Positions 6,701 to 15,742 are shown, counted from the stretch's first letter. The stretch is 64,000 bases of DNA from an uncultured Anaeroplasmataceae bacterium (GCA_910579215.1 CAJTTN010000004.1:1-64000); one strand, 5' to 3'. Translations and numbers: made by a program. Notes: generated by a model from the sequence alone, not told the origin.

Positions 6701-6952
6701 ATGAAGATTATAGAAATAATAAAAAAAGAGTATCAAAAGGATGTAGAGCATTTTGGAAAAAACAAAACGATCATACTATATGTTCAGTTTATTATATTGT
6801 GCTTGATAGGATTCATTGGTTGCATCCTTGGCTTTATTAATGATGATTTAGCAACTATAGCTGTATTCGTTCTTATGGGCTGGGGTGCTATACTTATGCT
6901 ATATTTAATCATTATATGTATAATAGCTAAGTTTAAACGGACTAGTCGATAG
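6701..6952 (+). CDS. Two-helix membrane protein (83 aa)
   Basis: A charged N-terminus (KIIEIIKKEYQKDVEHF) precedes two clear membrane segments (about residues 24-46 and 51-75), and the protein ends with a basic tail (KFKRTSR). A strong RBS (aaggagg) precedes ATG. I do not recognise a family. It could be a minor virion membrane protein, a holin-like protein or an immunity protein. Confidence 0.72.
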   Translation: MKIIEIIKKEYQKDVEHFGKNKTIILYVQFIILCLIGFIGCILGFINDDLATIAVFVLMGWGAILMLYLIIICIIAKFKRTSR

Positions 6953-6973
6953 ATTAGCTAAGAGGAAATGAGA

Positions 6974-7168
6974 ATGCTTAAATTAGAGGATTTAGTTAAA
7001 CATGCTACATCAAATGTAGAGTTCAGTATTTACAAAGGTCGCGAATGTCTTATAGAATGTACTAGAAACGATCTAAGGACTTATTGTAATTTAGATGTAG
7101 AAGTCGATGATTATTGGATAGAAAATGACTCATTATATGTACATGTGTTATCAGAAGGGGTGATTTAG
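6974..7168 (+). CDS. Hypothetical protein (64 aa)
   Basis: The start at the second ATG is preferred because the gagg RBS is 8 bases away; the first ATG at 6968 is too close to it. The protein is soluble and acidic with two Cys (GRECLIECTRNDL). I do not recognise a family. The next gene starts 2 bases after its stop. Confidence 0.65.
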   Translation: MLKLEDLVKHATSNVEFSIYKGRECLIECTRNDLRTYCNLDVEVDDYWIENDSLYVHVLSEGVI

Positions 7169-7170
7169 GT

Positions 7171-7332
7171 ATGGCAAGCAAACTAAAGCTTTTTACATGT
7201 AAAGATACTAGAATTGATTGCAGAAATCGAACAGAGGAAGGCAGATGTAGAATCCTATGCAATACAGATTTTAAAGATAATGACTGTTCATTCTATAAAT
7301 CAAAACAAGGAGGAAAGAAAAATGAAGTTTAA
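7171..7332 (+). CDS. Cys-rich small protein (53 aa)
   Basis: Five cysteines sit in a compact basic protein (LFTCKDTRIDC, GRCRILC, NDCSFYKSK). The pattern resembles small phage/plasmid proteins that bind a metal through conserved Cys, which are usually annotated as hypothetical. Its 3' end overlaps the next gene by 11 bases, and the RBS of that gene lies inside it. It is real by packing; the function is unknown. Confidence 0.65.
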   Translation: MASKLKLFTCKDTRIDCRNRTEEGRCRILCNTDFKDNDCSFYKSKQGGKKNEV

Positions 7333-7798
7333 TGTTATCAGGATAAGTAGCAGAGATTATGTAGACTTGCAAGATTTGAATGCCAGCTACTATAATATGA
7401 CGCTAAAGAATGCTGATTTAAATAGGGAAACCTTAGCTACTGTCGTTTCTGGAAATAATTATATCGCCTCTAAGTTTGCAGAACAGCAACCTAAAGAACA
7501 TGTCGTTTATGAGGTCAATGTTCCTGATGGTATCTTTTATAAAGAGATTAAAAGAGTACTTAAAGAAAATAAAAAGTTTCTATCTAAAAAAACAGGTGAA
7601 GAAATCTATATCGTGGATCAGGAAACCTATACCCAGGATAAACTATTTACAGCAGAACAGGTAGAACAGCTCATGGAGATTGTAGCTTCCCAAAATACCG
7701 AGCTTAAGAAGATATTTGAGGATGCCATGAAGAATATCTCTATTACTGTTGAAGAGGCTACTAAACCAGCAAAACCAAAGCCTTCAGCCAAGAGCTGA
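7322..7798 (+). CDS. Hypothetical protein, end of early operon (158 aa)
   Basis: The start at MKFNVIRISS is chosen because aggaggaaag lies directly upstream; an in-frame start further upstream would overlap the Cys-rich gene in full. The body is mixed alpha/beta, and the C-terminal third is helical (AEQVEQLMEIVASQNTELKKIFEDAMKN) and ends in a Pro/Lys-rich tail. No signal or membrane segment is present. I do not recognise a family. A series of hairpins follows its stop. Confidence 0.78.
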   Translation: MKFNVIRISSRDYVDLQDLNASYYNMTLKNADLNRETLATVVSGNNYIASKFAEQQPKEHVVYEVNVPDGIFYKEIKRVLKENKKFLSKKTGEEIYIVDQETYTQDKLFTAEQVEQLMEIVASQNTELKKIFEDAMKNISITVEEATKPAKPKPSAKS

Positions 7799-7800
7799 AA

Positions 7801-7919
7801 GCTTCCATAAGAGCATTAGCATTTTATAAGTTGGTGCTTCTATGGAAGCCTACTTTATAAGCAGGCTTTATTATCTTTTCTTTTCAGATAGTGTAGTTGT
7901 TTAACACAGCTACACTATC
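7801..7919 (+). terminator. Three consecutive hairpins between operons
   Basis: Three stem-loops lie in 120 bases. One pairs 7801-7815 with 7835-7849 (15 positions, one mismatch). The second pairs 7847-7853 with 7861-7867, has a T-rich tail, and is the likely terminator of the early operon. The third is a 14-bp hairpin, 7887-7900 with 7906-7919, with one G-U pair and a 5-nt loop. The last may belong to the leader of the initiator gene at 8024. No gene is seen in 7799-8023. Confidence 0.6.
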
Positions 7920-8023
7920 CCTTTAAGGAAAGGAACAATAAGGAATCGAGTGTATAGTTGTACATGAAGTGAGTTCTCAATTTGTAATAGAACATCTAAT
8001 CCCTTTAGAAAGGAGGAACAAGA

Positions 8024-9049
8024 ATGATTAATTTGATATATGATAAGAAATTTCAAACAAATAAATATCAGCCAACAATTCGATTTAACGGAATTAAGCT
8101 TGATTCATTCTTTGCTCCTGCAGAAGAGGGAAGAGGAGCAGAATCCTATGTTAAACTTTTTCAGATGCTAGCCGACTGGGACAAGAAAATCGCTAGTTCT
8201 GGTAAAGCGTTCTTTATATCCAGAAAGAGAATTAAGGAAACTTTGAATACCAAGAAAACAGGGAATAAGGTTACAGGATATGGAAATACCTATTGTGATA
8301 AAACCTTTCAACGAATGGAAAAAATCTTGGAGGAGCTGGAGATTATCATTGTCGAGAAGAACACAAAGGCTCAGATAATAGCCTCACAAGATGAGGAACT
8401 CCATAGAAAAGAACTAAAAGTCAATCAGGAGCTTATGGATAAATTGTTAGGTATCTTTGAGGCTGAGGATTCATTCCTAAAGGATCATGCGTATACTGCA
8501 GCTTTAAAACAGGTCCTAAAGCTTGTGGATGAAAAGAAGATTCCTGAGGAAATGGCAGAAGATGTAGTGATTGAAAAAGCTAAGCTCTACTTGTCAAGAT
8601 TAAAGAAGATCATAAATAAAAGACCAATGAGCGACGTCAAGAACGCAAAGGAGAAATATGAGGAATACAAACGCTTAGGGCTGTCTAAAGGAAAATACCG
8701 CAATGAAAACGAAATGCTGGTGTATTTCATCTATAACAGAACAGGCAAATATTATGACGTCAGCAAATTTTTTGAAAAGAATATACCAACCTATTTACAA
8801 GACATGCAGAAGGTAGCAGATGAAGCGTATATGCCGAATGTCATACCGAAACTAGAACGAAAAGTTTTAGAGGCGATAATGGCAGCAGATAATATAGAAC
8901 TTAAAGGCGAACTAATACAGACCAGATATGGCTATGAGGTCCCTCAGGAGTTCTTATATGAGGCAAGACAAGCTTGTATCTGGTATGATGCTAAAACGCA
9001 TGTAATAAGAGGATATGATCTCTTAGCAGAGATGAAAAGAGCAGTTTAA
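8024..9049 (+). CDS. Probable replication initiator (341 aa)
   Basis: The N-terminal half fits a winged-helix replication initiator. A beta strand region (TIRFNGIKLDSFF) is followed by helices, FISRKRIKETLN, and then the TFQRMEKILEELEIIIVEKN recognition-helix-and-wing pattern common in plasmid Rep proteins. The C-terminal half is helical and charged. RBS aaaggagg lies at good spacing. Directly downstream are four iteron-like repeats, as expected for an initiator that binds its own origin. I do not recognise an exact Rep family, and no rolling-circle HUH or Tyr motif is evident. The function is inferred from fold pattern and context. Confidence 0.65.
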   Translation: MINLIYDKKFQTNKYQPTIRFNGIKLDSFFAPAEEGRGAESYVKLFQMLADWDKKIASSGKAFFISRKRIKETLNTKKTGNKVTGYGNTYCDKTFQRMEKILEELEIIIVEKNTKAQIIASQDEELHRKELKVNQELMDKLLGIFEAEDSFLKDHAYTAALKQVLKLVDEKKIPEEMAEDVVIEKAKLYLSRLKKIINKRPMSDVKNAKEKYEEYKRLGLSKGKYRNENEMLVYFIYNRTGKYYDVSKFFEKNIPTYLQDMQKVADEAYMPNVIPKLERKVLEAIMAADNIELKGELIQTRYGYEVPQEFLYEARQACIWYDAKTHVIRGYDLLAEMKRAV

Positions 9050-9196
9050 ATGGTTTATATTAAAAGAAGTAAAATAGGGAATTGGTTGGTAGATAATAGA
9101 TAAAAAAATTGAGGTATGAGGTACCTCTTTTCGTGCTTGTAATTAAATTAGCTTATAAGTAGGTCAAGGTCGACCTTCTTTTTTTATGTATTTTTG

Positions 9197-9276
9197 TTAA
9201 AAATATGTCCACTTTAATATTAAAAATGTCTATAGTTTAAAAAATATGTCCACTACATGTTAAAAATATGTCCAGT
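9197..9276 (+). repeat. Four iteron-like repeats, candidate origin
   Basis: The motif TTAAAAATATGTCCA occurs at 9197, about 9238 and 9260, with a shorter form (TTAAAAATGTCT) at 9220. The TGTC cores begin at 9206, 9227, 9247 and 9269, about 21 bp apart, or two helical turns. A short palindrome (ccatat-tat-atatgg, 9285-9299) follows. The position after the putative initiator gene supports an iteron-type replication origin or autoregulatory site. Confidence 0.7.
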
Positions 9277-9299
9277 CAAGCCTACCATATTATATATGG

Positions 9300-9634
9300 G
9301 AGTAGTAAGAATATTCTAAAGAATATGTAAAAAAGAATTAGAAAGGCTTTTCCTGGGGTGCAGACCCTAACTTTTGAGGTTCCACAAATTAGAGGTTATT
9401 ACCCGCCTGTTTCAGTCGGGTCTACTTTTGTCGTACGCAATGCATTCGCATTACTATTTTGAGTATTGTTCTTTGACTTGTAGTTATCATTTCTTTTTGT
9501 AAACCCCCGCCCGCCACCTTACTTTAACTAGCTTTTTTCTTTCTTGTGGCATACTGTAGCGTTGTGTAACAGAACTGCATAGCTTCATATCAGCAATCAA
9601 GATAGTGTTTTGTGAGTAGTAGTGCATTCGATGC
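9300..9634. other. Gene-free stretch with short hairpins and a C-rich tract
   Basis: I see no coding region. Visible structures are cctggggtgcagaccct near 9352, acccg-cgggt around 9402-9421, an aatgc-attc-gcatt hairpin near 9440, and a C-rich tract (cccccgcccgcc) near 9505 that is unlike the AT-rich surroundings. Together with the iterons this could be an origin region, for example a single-strand origin or packaging signal. No known nic motif was recognised. Confidence 0.4.
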
Positions 9635-9663
9635 TTGAAAAATCAATTATAGTATGCTAAAAT
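9635..9663 (+). promoter_or_regulatory. Promoter of the late operon
   Basis: TTGAAA at 9635-9640, a 17-bp spacer, and TAAAAT at 9658-9663, with TG one base before the -10 (extended -10). Transcription would start near 9670 and meet a strong terminator at 9687-9725 before the first late gene. Confidence 0.7.
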
Positions 9664-9686
9664 ATAGGTAATCAAATAATCTGTTG

Positions 9687-9725
9687 AAGGATAAAGGTAC
9701 AAGTGCGTACTTTTATCCTTTTTTT
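9687..9725 (+). terminator. Strong terminator/attenuator in the late-operon leader
   Basis: A 14-bp stem (9687-9700 with 9707-9720, one G-U pair) has a 6-nt loop and continues into seven Ts. It lies between the late promoter and the RBS of the first late gene, so it can act as an attenuator. Its 3' side (tccttttt) could alternatively pair with the aaaagga of the Shine-Dalgarno at 9732-9738. Confidence 0.75.
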
Positions 9726-9747
9726 GTTGTCAAAAGGAGGTGGAAAA

Positions 9748-10251
9748 ATGAATCTATTAGATAAGGCCAATTCATTTACAATCATCTATCAAGATATGCT
9801 GGCTTATAAGAATTTAAGAGCTGGCGACCAAGAGTTTTTCGATGCCCTATTTTTACCATTGCTGGTATATGGTGATTTAACATGGTCCAATGAAGAAATT
9901 GCAGAGAATCTGAAAGAAGAAGGTACAGACCCTATTCCTATATCAACGGTTGAAAAGAGGCTGAGACGTCTTAAGGAAGCAAAGCTTATCATTAGATGGA
10001 ATAAGAGATACCAGGATAAAAAGAATGGCGTCTGGATCACAACAGAACGTCATTTGAGGCTAGACCCTGTGTTGTTTGTTTTTATGTCGATAGAAGACCA
10101 GGAAAAAAGAATCACTGCTGCAAGGTTCCAAGCTATAAACAAAGATATAGACAAGCTTCATCCAGAGTTAAAGAACCTATCAAAGGTTTCTAAGCTTCCA
10201 GAGGAGCCCCCACCAAAGCCAGTATATAAAGTGAGGGTGAATTTCAATTGA
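9748..10251 (+). CDS. Winged-helix protein, first late gene (167 aa)
   Basis: The central part is a winged-helix pattern: DLTWSNEEIAENL, then ISTVEKRLRRLKEAKLIIRW with a basic wing (NKRYQDKKNGVWIT). The start at MNLLDK is chosen for the aaaggagg RBS; an upstream ATG at 9703 lies inside the terminator. It could be a regulator of late genes or a second replication protein. Its TGA stop overlaps the TTG start of the ATPase gene, so the two are coupled. Confidence 0.75.
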   Translation: MNLLDKANSFTIIYQDMLAYKNLRAGDQEFFDALFLPLLVYGDLTWSNEEIAENLKEEGTDPIPISTVEKRLRRLKEAKLIIRWNKRYQDKKNGVWITTERHLRLDPVLFVFMSIEDQEKRITAARFQAINKDIDKLHPELKNLSKVSKLPEEPPPKPVYKVRVNFN

Positions 10252-12215
10252 AAACAGAGATAAGACTGTCTAATGAATCACCTTATAAAATATGGGCTGA
10301 GTATTATTTAAAGTGCCTCTGGAAGGTAGTTAGATTTATCTATCATGTGATAGGGCTCCTTGTAGGTTTAATTTTTGGAAAGTTGCTTACACTCTGGAAT
10401 CGACTTTATGAGATTGTTTATGAGAATAAGAAATACCTAACGAAAGTTGTATTAAAAATTCTGGCTTTAGTGGAAGCTGTGATTTTGGTTATATTTCTTG
10501 TTCAGTATTTTTACAACCAGGCGTATATATCATCATTAATAAATTGGATGGTCTGGCTAGGTATTGGAACAGCTGGGATGTTTTTCTTATTGTGGGGTTA
10601 TCACGAGCTATTTGGAAGACAGTCAATTTTAGAGGGCTATGTACTTTTAACAGATCAGTACGTTTGTTATAAGCTGGCATCCATTATAAAGATATTTGGT
10701 CCTCCAAGAGTGGGTAAAGATACAACAGGTATTTCTATCACTTCCATATTGGTGCGTTTCTTTACATTTCAAACTAAGCGGATAATGGCTTATATTAGGA
10801 GGATCTGTTACATCTTTGATTTTGACAAAGTAGAAACTGTTGCATATCTTTATCGCAGGCATTTTTATCAACCCTCTAGAAACAAAAGAAGAGAAGCATT
10901 CATCAAACTTGCAGAGATGCCTAGATATAAATGCTTTTTAAAGGAACGCTACCTGAAGGATATCAAGTATCAGGAACTACTAAATGAATACAAGACCTCT
11001 TTGAATAACAAGGTTGATTTTAAGAGTAAATACATGTTCGATGATGGAATATCAAAGATGCACTTTCTGGATTTGTTAAACGAATATTTCTTCCTATGGG
11101 TAAGGGTTTATGTTGTTAAGAACTTTGTGGCCATCAATCAGCCCTATGTTGAAGATCCTAAAACAGGACTTATGGCTAAAGAAAATAGTGTTTACTTTAT
11201 GGCACTGGCTTCTAAAAAGGATGAGCCTAGAACAGAGATTCAGCCTGATGGCTCTAAAAAAACAATCATTTATAAAGAAAAGGTAGAATTTCCACTATTA
11301 GATTGGACAATCTGGTATGACACGGAAGACGATACCTGGATGCCAAACAGAGATACTTTGGTTCAAAATATGATTGATGAATATAAGCTTCGTGATTTCA
11401 AAGCCTTTTACGGTCATTTCTTTAAGCACTTCCATATCATACAGATCTGTCATGATAGCCAGCGTATGAATAAGAAGTTAAGAGAACTTGATGCATGCTA
11501 TATCAATATTTTAAATCGTGAAGAAATACCAGGAGCAGTAAAGAGAAATGCAATTTTATCCTTTTTACAAAAAATTACAGATTACTTTGCAAGCCGTGGA
11601 GAGCTGAAGGAAGAGGAAAGAAGAGAGGATTTTTATTCCAGCTCTCAAAGAAAGTATAATTTTTACGGTCGATTATATCAATCAACCATGAAAGAAAAGT
11701 ACCTTCTGAAGATGGAATCAATCAAAAAGAAAAGAGTTCAACAGCCAGGAGCAATTACAGAAGTTTTTAAAAAATTAAATAAAGTTTTACTTGAAAAAAT
11801 TAAGCAGAACAGCAATCAATATGGAATCATAAGAATTACAGCTACTATATCAGATCAGCCAGTAGCTACTAATCTTCAGGAAACAACATTAAAAAAACTT
11901 CTAGATAGAAATAAACCTATGTTTCATGAATCGTTCAAGGTCGATTTCTACTTTAGGATGACAGACAGTATGGGAAGATACAATGATAGATATATGGAAT
12001 CAATAGCCGAAGCAAGAGCAGTCGAGTCTTGTTTGGATTTCTATCATGTATTAAATTGGGATAAACGCATGCAGATTATGAGAGATACTATTGTTCGTAT
12101 GGGTTATCCAGCAGGTCAAAATTTTATGAAAGTGGATAAAGAGGAATTATTCGAAGCACGATATGTTCCTATTATCAATAATCAAAATAACAATAAAGGA
12201 GAACAAAGAATATGA
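10248..12215 (+). CDS. Membrane P-loop ATPase, Zot/pI-like
   Basis: This 655-aa protein has hydrophobic segments at about 24-50, 67-89 and 98-119, then a P-loop GPPRVGKDT at 151-159. The residue after Lys is Asp rather than Ser/Thr, with Thr next, so the Walker A is atypical. Later, FYGHFFKHFHIIQICHDSQRMNKKLRELDA resembles the region of Zot/pI and FtsK/HerA-type ATPases that reads His-Arg-His, then a hydrophobic strand, then a Gln motif. In filamentous phages such an ATPase drives virion extrusion; in conjugation the coupling protein pumps DNA. The N-terminal membrane segments resemble coupling proteins, but no relaxase or VirB4 accompanies it. It starts with TTG (RBS gaggg) overlapping the previous stop and ends overlapping the next ATG. 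Confidence 0.72.
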   Translation: MKTEIRLSNESPYKIWAEYYLKCLWKVVRFIYHVIGLLVGLIFGKLLTLWNRLYEIVYENKKYLTKVVLKILALVEAVILVIFLVQYFYNQAYISSLINWMVWLGIGTAGMFFLLWGYHELFGRQSILEGYVLLTDQYVCYKLASIIKIFGPPRVGKDTTGISITSILVRFFTFQTKRIMAYIRRICYIFDFDKVETVAYLYRRHFYQPSRNKRREAFIKLAEMPRYKCFLKERYLKDIKYQELLNEYKTSLNNKVDFKSKYMFDDGISKMHFLDLLNEYFFLWVRVYVVKNFVAINQPYVEDPKTGLMAKENSVYFMALASKKDEPRTEIQPDGSKKTIIYKEKVEFPLLDWTIWYDTEDDTWMPNRDTLVQNMIDEYKLRDFKAFYGHFFKHFHIIQICHDSQRMNKKLRELDACYINILNREEIPGAVKRNAILSFLQKITDYFASRGELKEEERREDFYSSSQRKYNFYGRLYQSTMKEKYLLKMESIKKKRVQQPGAITEVFKKLNKVLLEKIKQNSNQYGIIRITATISDQPVATNLQETTLKKLLDRNKPMFHESFKVDFYFRMTDSMGRYNDRYMESIAEARAVESCLDFYHVLNWDKRMQIMRDTIVRMGYPAGQNFMKVDKEELFEARYVPIINNQNNNKGEQRI

Positions 12216-14215
12216 AAAAAATTAAAAAATATGGTGGACTAATCTTTGTAAGTATCTTTAGTCTGTTTGTAGGTCTAGGTGCATTACTTACAAATATTTC
12301 TACTAAAGAAGAAACAATTAATAGTACAGATAGCTCTACAATTTCCTTAAGCTCTGTTCAGCAAACTACAGAACAGACCGTAAGTGCTAGAAGCGTAAGT
12401 GATGCAGATATTGACAATTATATCAAGGGAAAACAATACTTTAAACCTTATGATATTATCGTAAATAAAGTTACATCATGGGAACAACAGCATTTCTATG
12501 TGGAGTATGATGAGGATGCTATGGGATATCCATACTATGATTCAGAAGCTACAAATAGCTATATTCCTAATACATATACCTTTGAAAAAGGATACGCATA
12601 TTTAGTTAATGCCGCTCTGGCAGACCGAGGAGCTGGTATATTTGAATTAAATAATGGAACTGCTAGATGGAATTATGAAGAAGTTAGAACTTATGCAAGT
12701 TTTTATACTCCTAATATTATGGAACCTTTGTATAGTAACAATAGTTCACCTTTAAAGGCTAAAGGCACATGGGATTGGTTAGGCTGTGATGCGAATATCA
12801 AATATTCTAATGATGATGGATATACTTGGGATAATCAAGAGATATGTTCTGTAATTGATTCTAAATGGCAAAGTAAGCTGAATGATATTTTCAAGGGAGA
12901 TGTTGTTAATAAATATGTAGTAAATGGAGATATGATATTAATCGTACCAAGTGAGAACTTTACAATCACAAGAAATTCTACTAGTTTACAATATGCCTTT
13001 GAAGCTTATATCCATAAAGGAAAACTTTTAGAGGGGGATTGGACAGCTCCTGTGATTGGCGGTACAGTGAACTTAAGTGTAAATGTCGACAATCAGCCAA
13101 GCTTAGAGGAAATTCTTTCTCATGTAAAAGCAATAGATGAAACAGATGGAGAAGTACCAATCACGGTTACCTCTTCAACCTACACTCCAGGAGAGATGAA
13201 GGTAGGACAATGTCTAATTCATTTATCAGCTGTGGATGCGGCAGGAAATACTGGAACAGGAGTTATCACGATTCATCGTTTCGATTCCACCTCTCCGTCT
13301 ATTGATGGACAAGACTCTTACATATTAAATTATGATCATGATATCACGCTACAGAAGGTATTAAATAATTTAACAACATCAGACAATGTTGATGAGAATT
13401 TACCTTTAGAAGTCGTAAGTGATACATTCTCTGGGAATGAGCATACTCTAGGGAATTATCAAGTGGTTGTAAGAACAAAAGATTTGTCTAATAATTATTC
13501 AGCCAATAAGACAGTCAATCTAGCTGTAAAAAATCAGGGTAATTCTGTAATTACAGCACCAAAAGAAATTACAGTAACAATCAGTTCACCACTTACTTTA
13601 GAAGCTCTAAAGGAAAGAATCAGCGTAGTAGATGGATATGATGGAGAGGTAACGAACTATACCATTGAGGGCTTTGATGAGTATACAAGAACAGAAAGGT
13701 CTGTAGGTATTAATACAATTACAATCTCTTATACCAACTCTGGAGGAAATACCGCAACAGCCACAATCCAGATTAAGAAGGTAGATGATAAAGCACCTGG
13801 TATTTACTTTGATTCAGGTTACTTTGTGATGTTAGCACCTGGCGAAACCTTTACGATGGATCAGTTTAAAGAACAGGCGGCTAAAGTTTTAAAAATCAAT
13901 GTTGAGGATATCATTGATATTCAAGGTGAGTATGATACTTCTACAGAGGGATCATATGTTATGACCTTAAGTTTAGCTGATGATTCAACTCAAGAATTTA
14001 CAATTCTAGTTGGAGATACAAACAAAGCACCAAGCTTCACGTTTAAAGATATCTTCTCAAAAATTTATTGGATAGTTACATGGGAATATTGTGTGGCTAA
14101 TTTCTTACATTTTAATTCTTGGAATTGGATGAACTGGACTTTGGCGGTGATTGCAGGTCTAGTGGTACTTGCTATTATTGGTGGTGTGATTTTTCAAAAG
14201 AAAAAGAAGAAATAG
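12212..14215 (+). CDS. Secreted, membrane-anchored Ig-like surface protein (667 aa)
   Basis: An N-terminal signal peptide (KKIKKYGGLIFVSIFSLFVG) is followed by a Ser/Thr-rich linker and a unique Trp/Tyr-rich domain (about 65-270). Three bacterial Ig-like domains of the DUF5011/HYR type follow (about 275-530; AVDAAGNTGTGVITI and DLSNNYSANKTVNL are typical ends). Near the C-terminus a membrane helix (about 643-661) ends in KKKKK. It overlaps the ATPase gene by 4 bases. The topology, with an exported ectodomain and a C-terminal anchor next to a Zot-like ATPase, matches the position of the adsorption protein pIII in filamentous phages. It could instead be an adhesin for mating contacts. The exact role is inferred. 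Confidence 0.8.
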   Translation: MKKIKKYGGLIFVSIFSLFVGLGALLTNISTKEETINSTDSSTISLSSVQQTTEQTVSARSVSDADIDNYIKGKQYFKPYDIIVNKVTSWEQQHFYVEYDEDAMGYPYYDSEATNSYIPNTYTFEKGYAYLVNAALADRGAGIFELNNGTARWNYEEVRTYASFYTPNIMEPLYSNNSSPLKAKGTWDWLGCDANIKYSNDDGYTWDNQEICSVIDSKWQSKLNDIFKGDVVNKYVVNGDMILIVPSENFTITRNSTSLQYAFEAYIHKGKLLEGDWTAPVIGGTVNLSVNVDNQPSLEEILSHVKAIDETDGEVPITVTSSTYTPGEMKVGQCLIHLSAVDAAGNTGTGVITIHRFDSTSPSIDGQDSYILNYDHDITLQKVLNNLTTSDNVDENLPLEVVSDTFSGNEHTLGNYQVVVRTKDLSNNYSANKTVNLAVKNQGNSVITAPKEITVTISSPLTLEALKERISVVDGYDGEVTNYTIEGFDEYTRTERSVGINTITISYTNSGGNTATATIQIKKVDDKAPGIYFDSGYFVMLAPGETFTMDQFKEQAAKVLKINVEDIIDIQGEYDTSTEGSYVMTLSLADDSTQEFTILVGDTNKAPSFTFKDIFSKIYWIVTWEYCVANFLHFNSWNWMNWTLAVIAGLVVLAIIGGVIFQKKKKK

Positions 14216-14263
14216 GAGGCTTTAAGCCTTCTAGGCTTTCTTAAGTGGAAGGATAGTGATTAA

Positions 14264-15742
14264 ATGAAGAAAATAATCCTTTTTAATCTTTTGTTTATAT
14301 TTTTTTGTGTAGGAATTATAGCAAAAGCTGAAGAAGTAAAGTATGGTAATCTGATTACAGATGAAACAACAATAGAAGAAGATTTTAAGTTGTTGAATAT
14401 CGACATTAACGAGTATTATAAGCCAACGAAATATAATTATCAGAAGTGGTATGTAATAGGAATGTCTGAGGGGTATGTAGATACAGAAGATTATGAGATA
14501 CAAACTTACTTTTATTTATATAACCCTGTTGAATATGGTGCATCAAATAACTACATGTCTACAGTGGCAAGTATCTATCTTTCTTATAACCTAAAAGAAT
14601 CAGTAGAAGGAGCAAATAATTATTCTTGTCAAAAGCTAGATTATAATAAAGAACATTTAATCTATAAGGTGAAAGGTTTTACCTATGATTTTAAAGAACG
14701 AGAAGAAATCTATATTACTTCAATTAAGCATTATAATTTCTATGGTTCTGGAATCACGAGTGATAGTGGCTTTAAGGCAGTAGCGAATCATTCAAAATTA
14801 AATGGATTTCAAGTAGAACTCTCTTTTAATAGCACACTAATTATTGAAGACATTGCTGTAGCAGGAATAGAAATCACTCCTAAAAATAGTATCTTTAATT
14901 ATTTATTTTCAGGTAAGTTTTTTGAAGATTTGTTTAAAAAAGGAGTTAATTCAAAAACCTTACAATTGTTCTTCTATAACTTTAATTTCCCAAAGCGAAT
15001 AAAACCAGACTCTATTGAAAAGGCAGTTTTTCAATATCAGAAGGAATCCTGGAAGAAAAAGTATCGTTTGAAAGGCTTTAATTGGACATATCATTCCGAA
15101 GAACAAACAAATACGGAAAGTAAAAACCCTTCTTTATTTCCAAAAGATTTTACTTTTGATGTTGGTGATCAAAGAGAGGAACTTAATTTTCCTAGATTTT
15201 ATTTAGGAAATCGTATCAAGGATAAACAATTTGGAGATCTAATTTTTAAGGAAGAAGACAGTAATTTATTTGATAGAGATTGTTCTATCTTTTTAGATTA
15301 TGATTACGAGGTAGTATACGAACGTATGGAGGTTAATATATTCGGAACTCAACCAGATACGAAGTATATAGAGTATAGCAAATTAAGTGATGTTGAATTG
15401 TTAGAGCTATGGTATCAACAGGATGGAATCCTTTATAAGTGTCAGGTTGTATCTCAGCCTGAAGATTCCAAGCCTATCCAACCAGAGGATCCAGCTTCTT
15501 CCTGGGAGAAGTTTTGTAAGTGGTTCATAGAGAAGTTTCCGTGGTCTTTATTGATTTTTGCAGCGCCAGTTTTAGTCATTGTTGTTGCTATTTTCTTTCC
15601 TCATATCTTTAGTTTGATATTTAATTTTCTTATTGTGGTTTTTAATTATATAATTAGTGCTTTACAATGGCTATTAAAAACAATACTAAAAATCATCACT
15701 TTTCCAATCTGGATAATTATACGAATTTTCAAAAGGGAGTAA
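14264..15742 (+). CDS. Secreted protein with C-terminal hydrophobic helices (492 aa)
   Basis: A signal peptide (KKIILFNLLFIFFCVGIIAKAEE) leads to a Tyr/Phe/Lys-rich ectodomain with no recognised fold (about 25-415). The C-terminus has two or three hydrophobic segments (about 425-485), interspersed with amphipathic Trp/Lys-rich stretches and ending in a basic tail (RIFKRE). It lies 48 bp after the Ig-like protein, and a short aggctt/aagcct inverted repeat lies between them. Together with the two tiny membrane proteins that follow it may form a membrane or virion-tip complex. I do not recognise a family. Confidence 0.78.
   Translation: MKKIILFNLLFIFFCVGIIAKAEEVKYGNLITDETTIEEDFKLLNIDINEYYKPTKYNYQKWYVIGMSEGYVDTEDYEIQTYFYLYNPVEYGASNNYMSTVASIYLSYNLKESVEGANNYSCQKLDYNKEHLIYKVKGFTYDFKEREEIYITSIKHYNFYGSGITSDSGFKAVANHSKLNGFQVELSFNSTLIIEDIAVAGIEITPKNSIFNYLFSGKFFEDLFKKGVNSKTLQLFFYNFNFPKRIKPDSIEKAVFQYQKESWKKKYRLKGFNWTYHSEEQTNTESKNPSLFPKDFTFDVGDQREELNFPRFYLGNRIKDKQFGDLIFKEEDSNLFDRDCSIFLDYDYEVVYERMEVNIFGTQPDTKYIEYSKLSDVELLELWYQQDGILYKCQVVSQPEDSKPIQPEDPASSWEKFCKWFIEKFPWSLLIFAAPVLVIVVAIFFPHIFSLIFNFLIVVFNYIISALQWLLKTILKIITFPIWIIIRIFKRE

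Noticed and set aside
9703..9747. Upstream start for the winged-helix gene at 9703
   Set aside because: This would place the start codon inside the terminator hairpin without an RBS. The ATG at 9748 has a strong aaaggagg.
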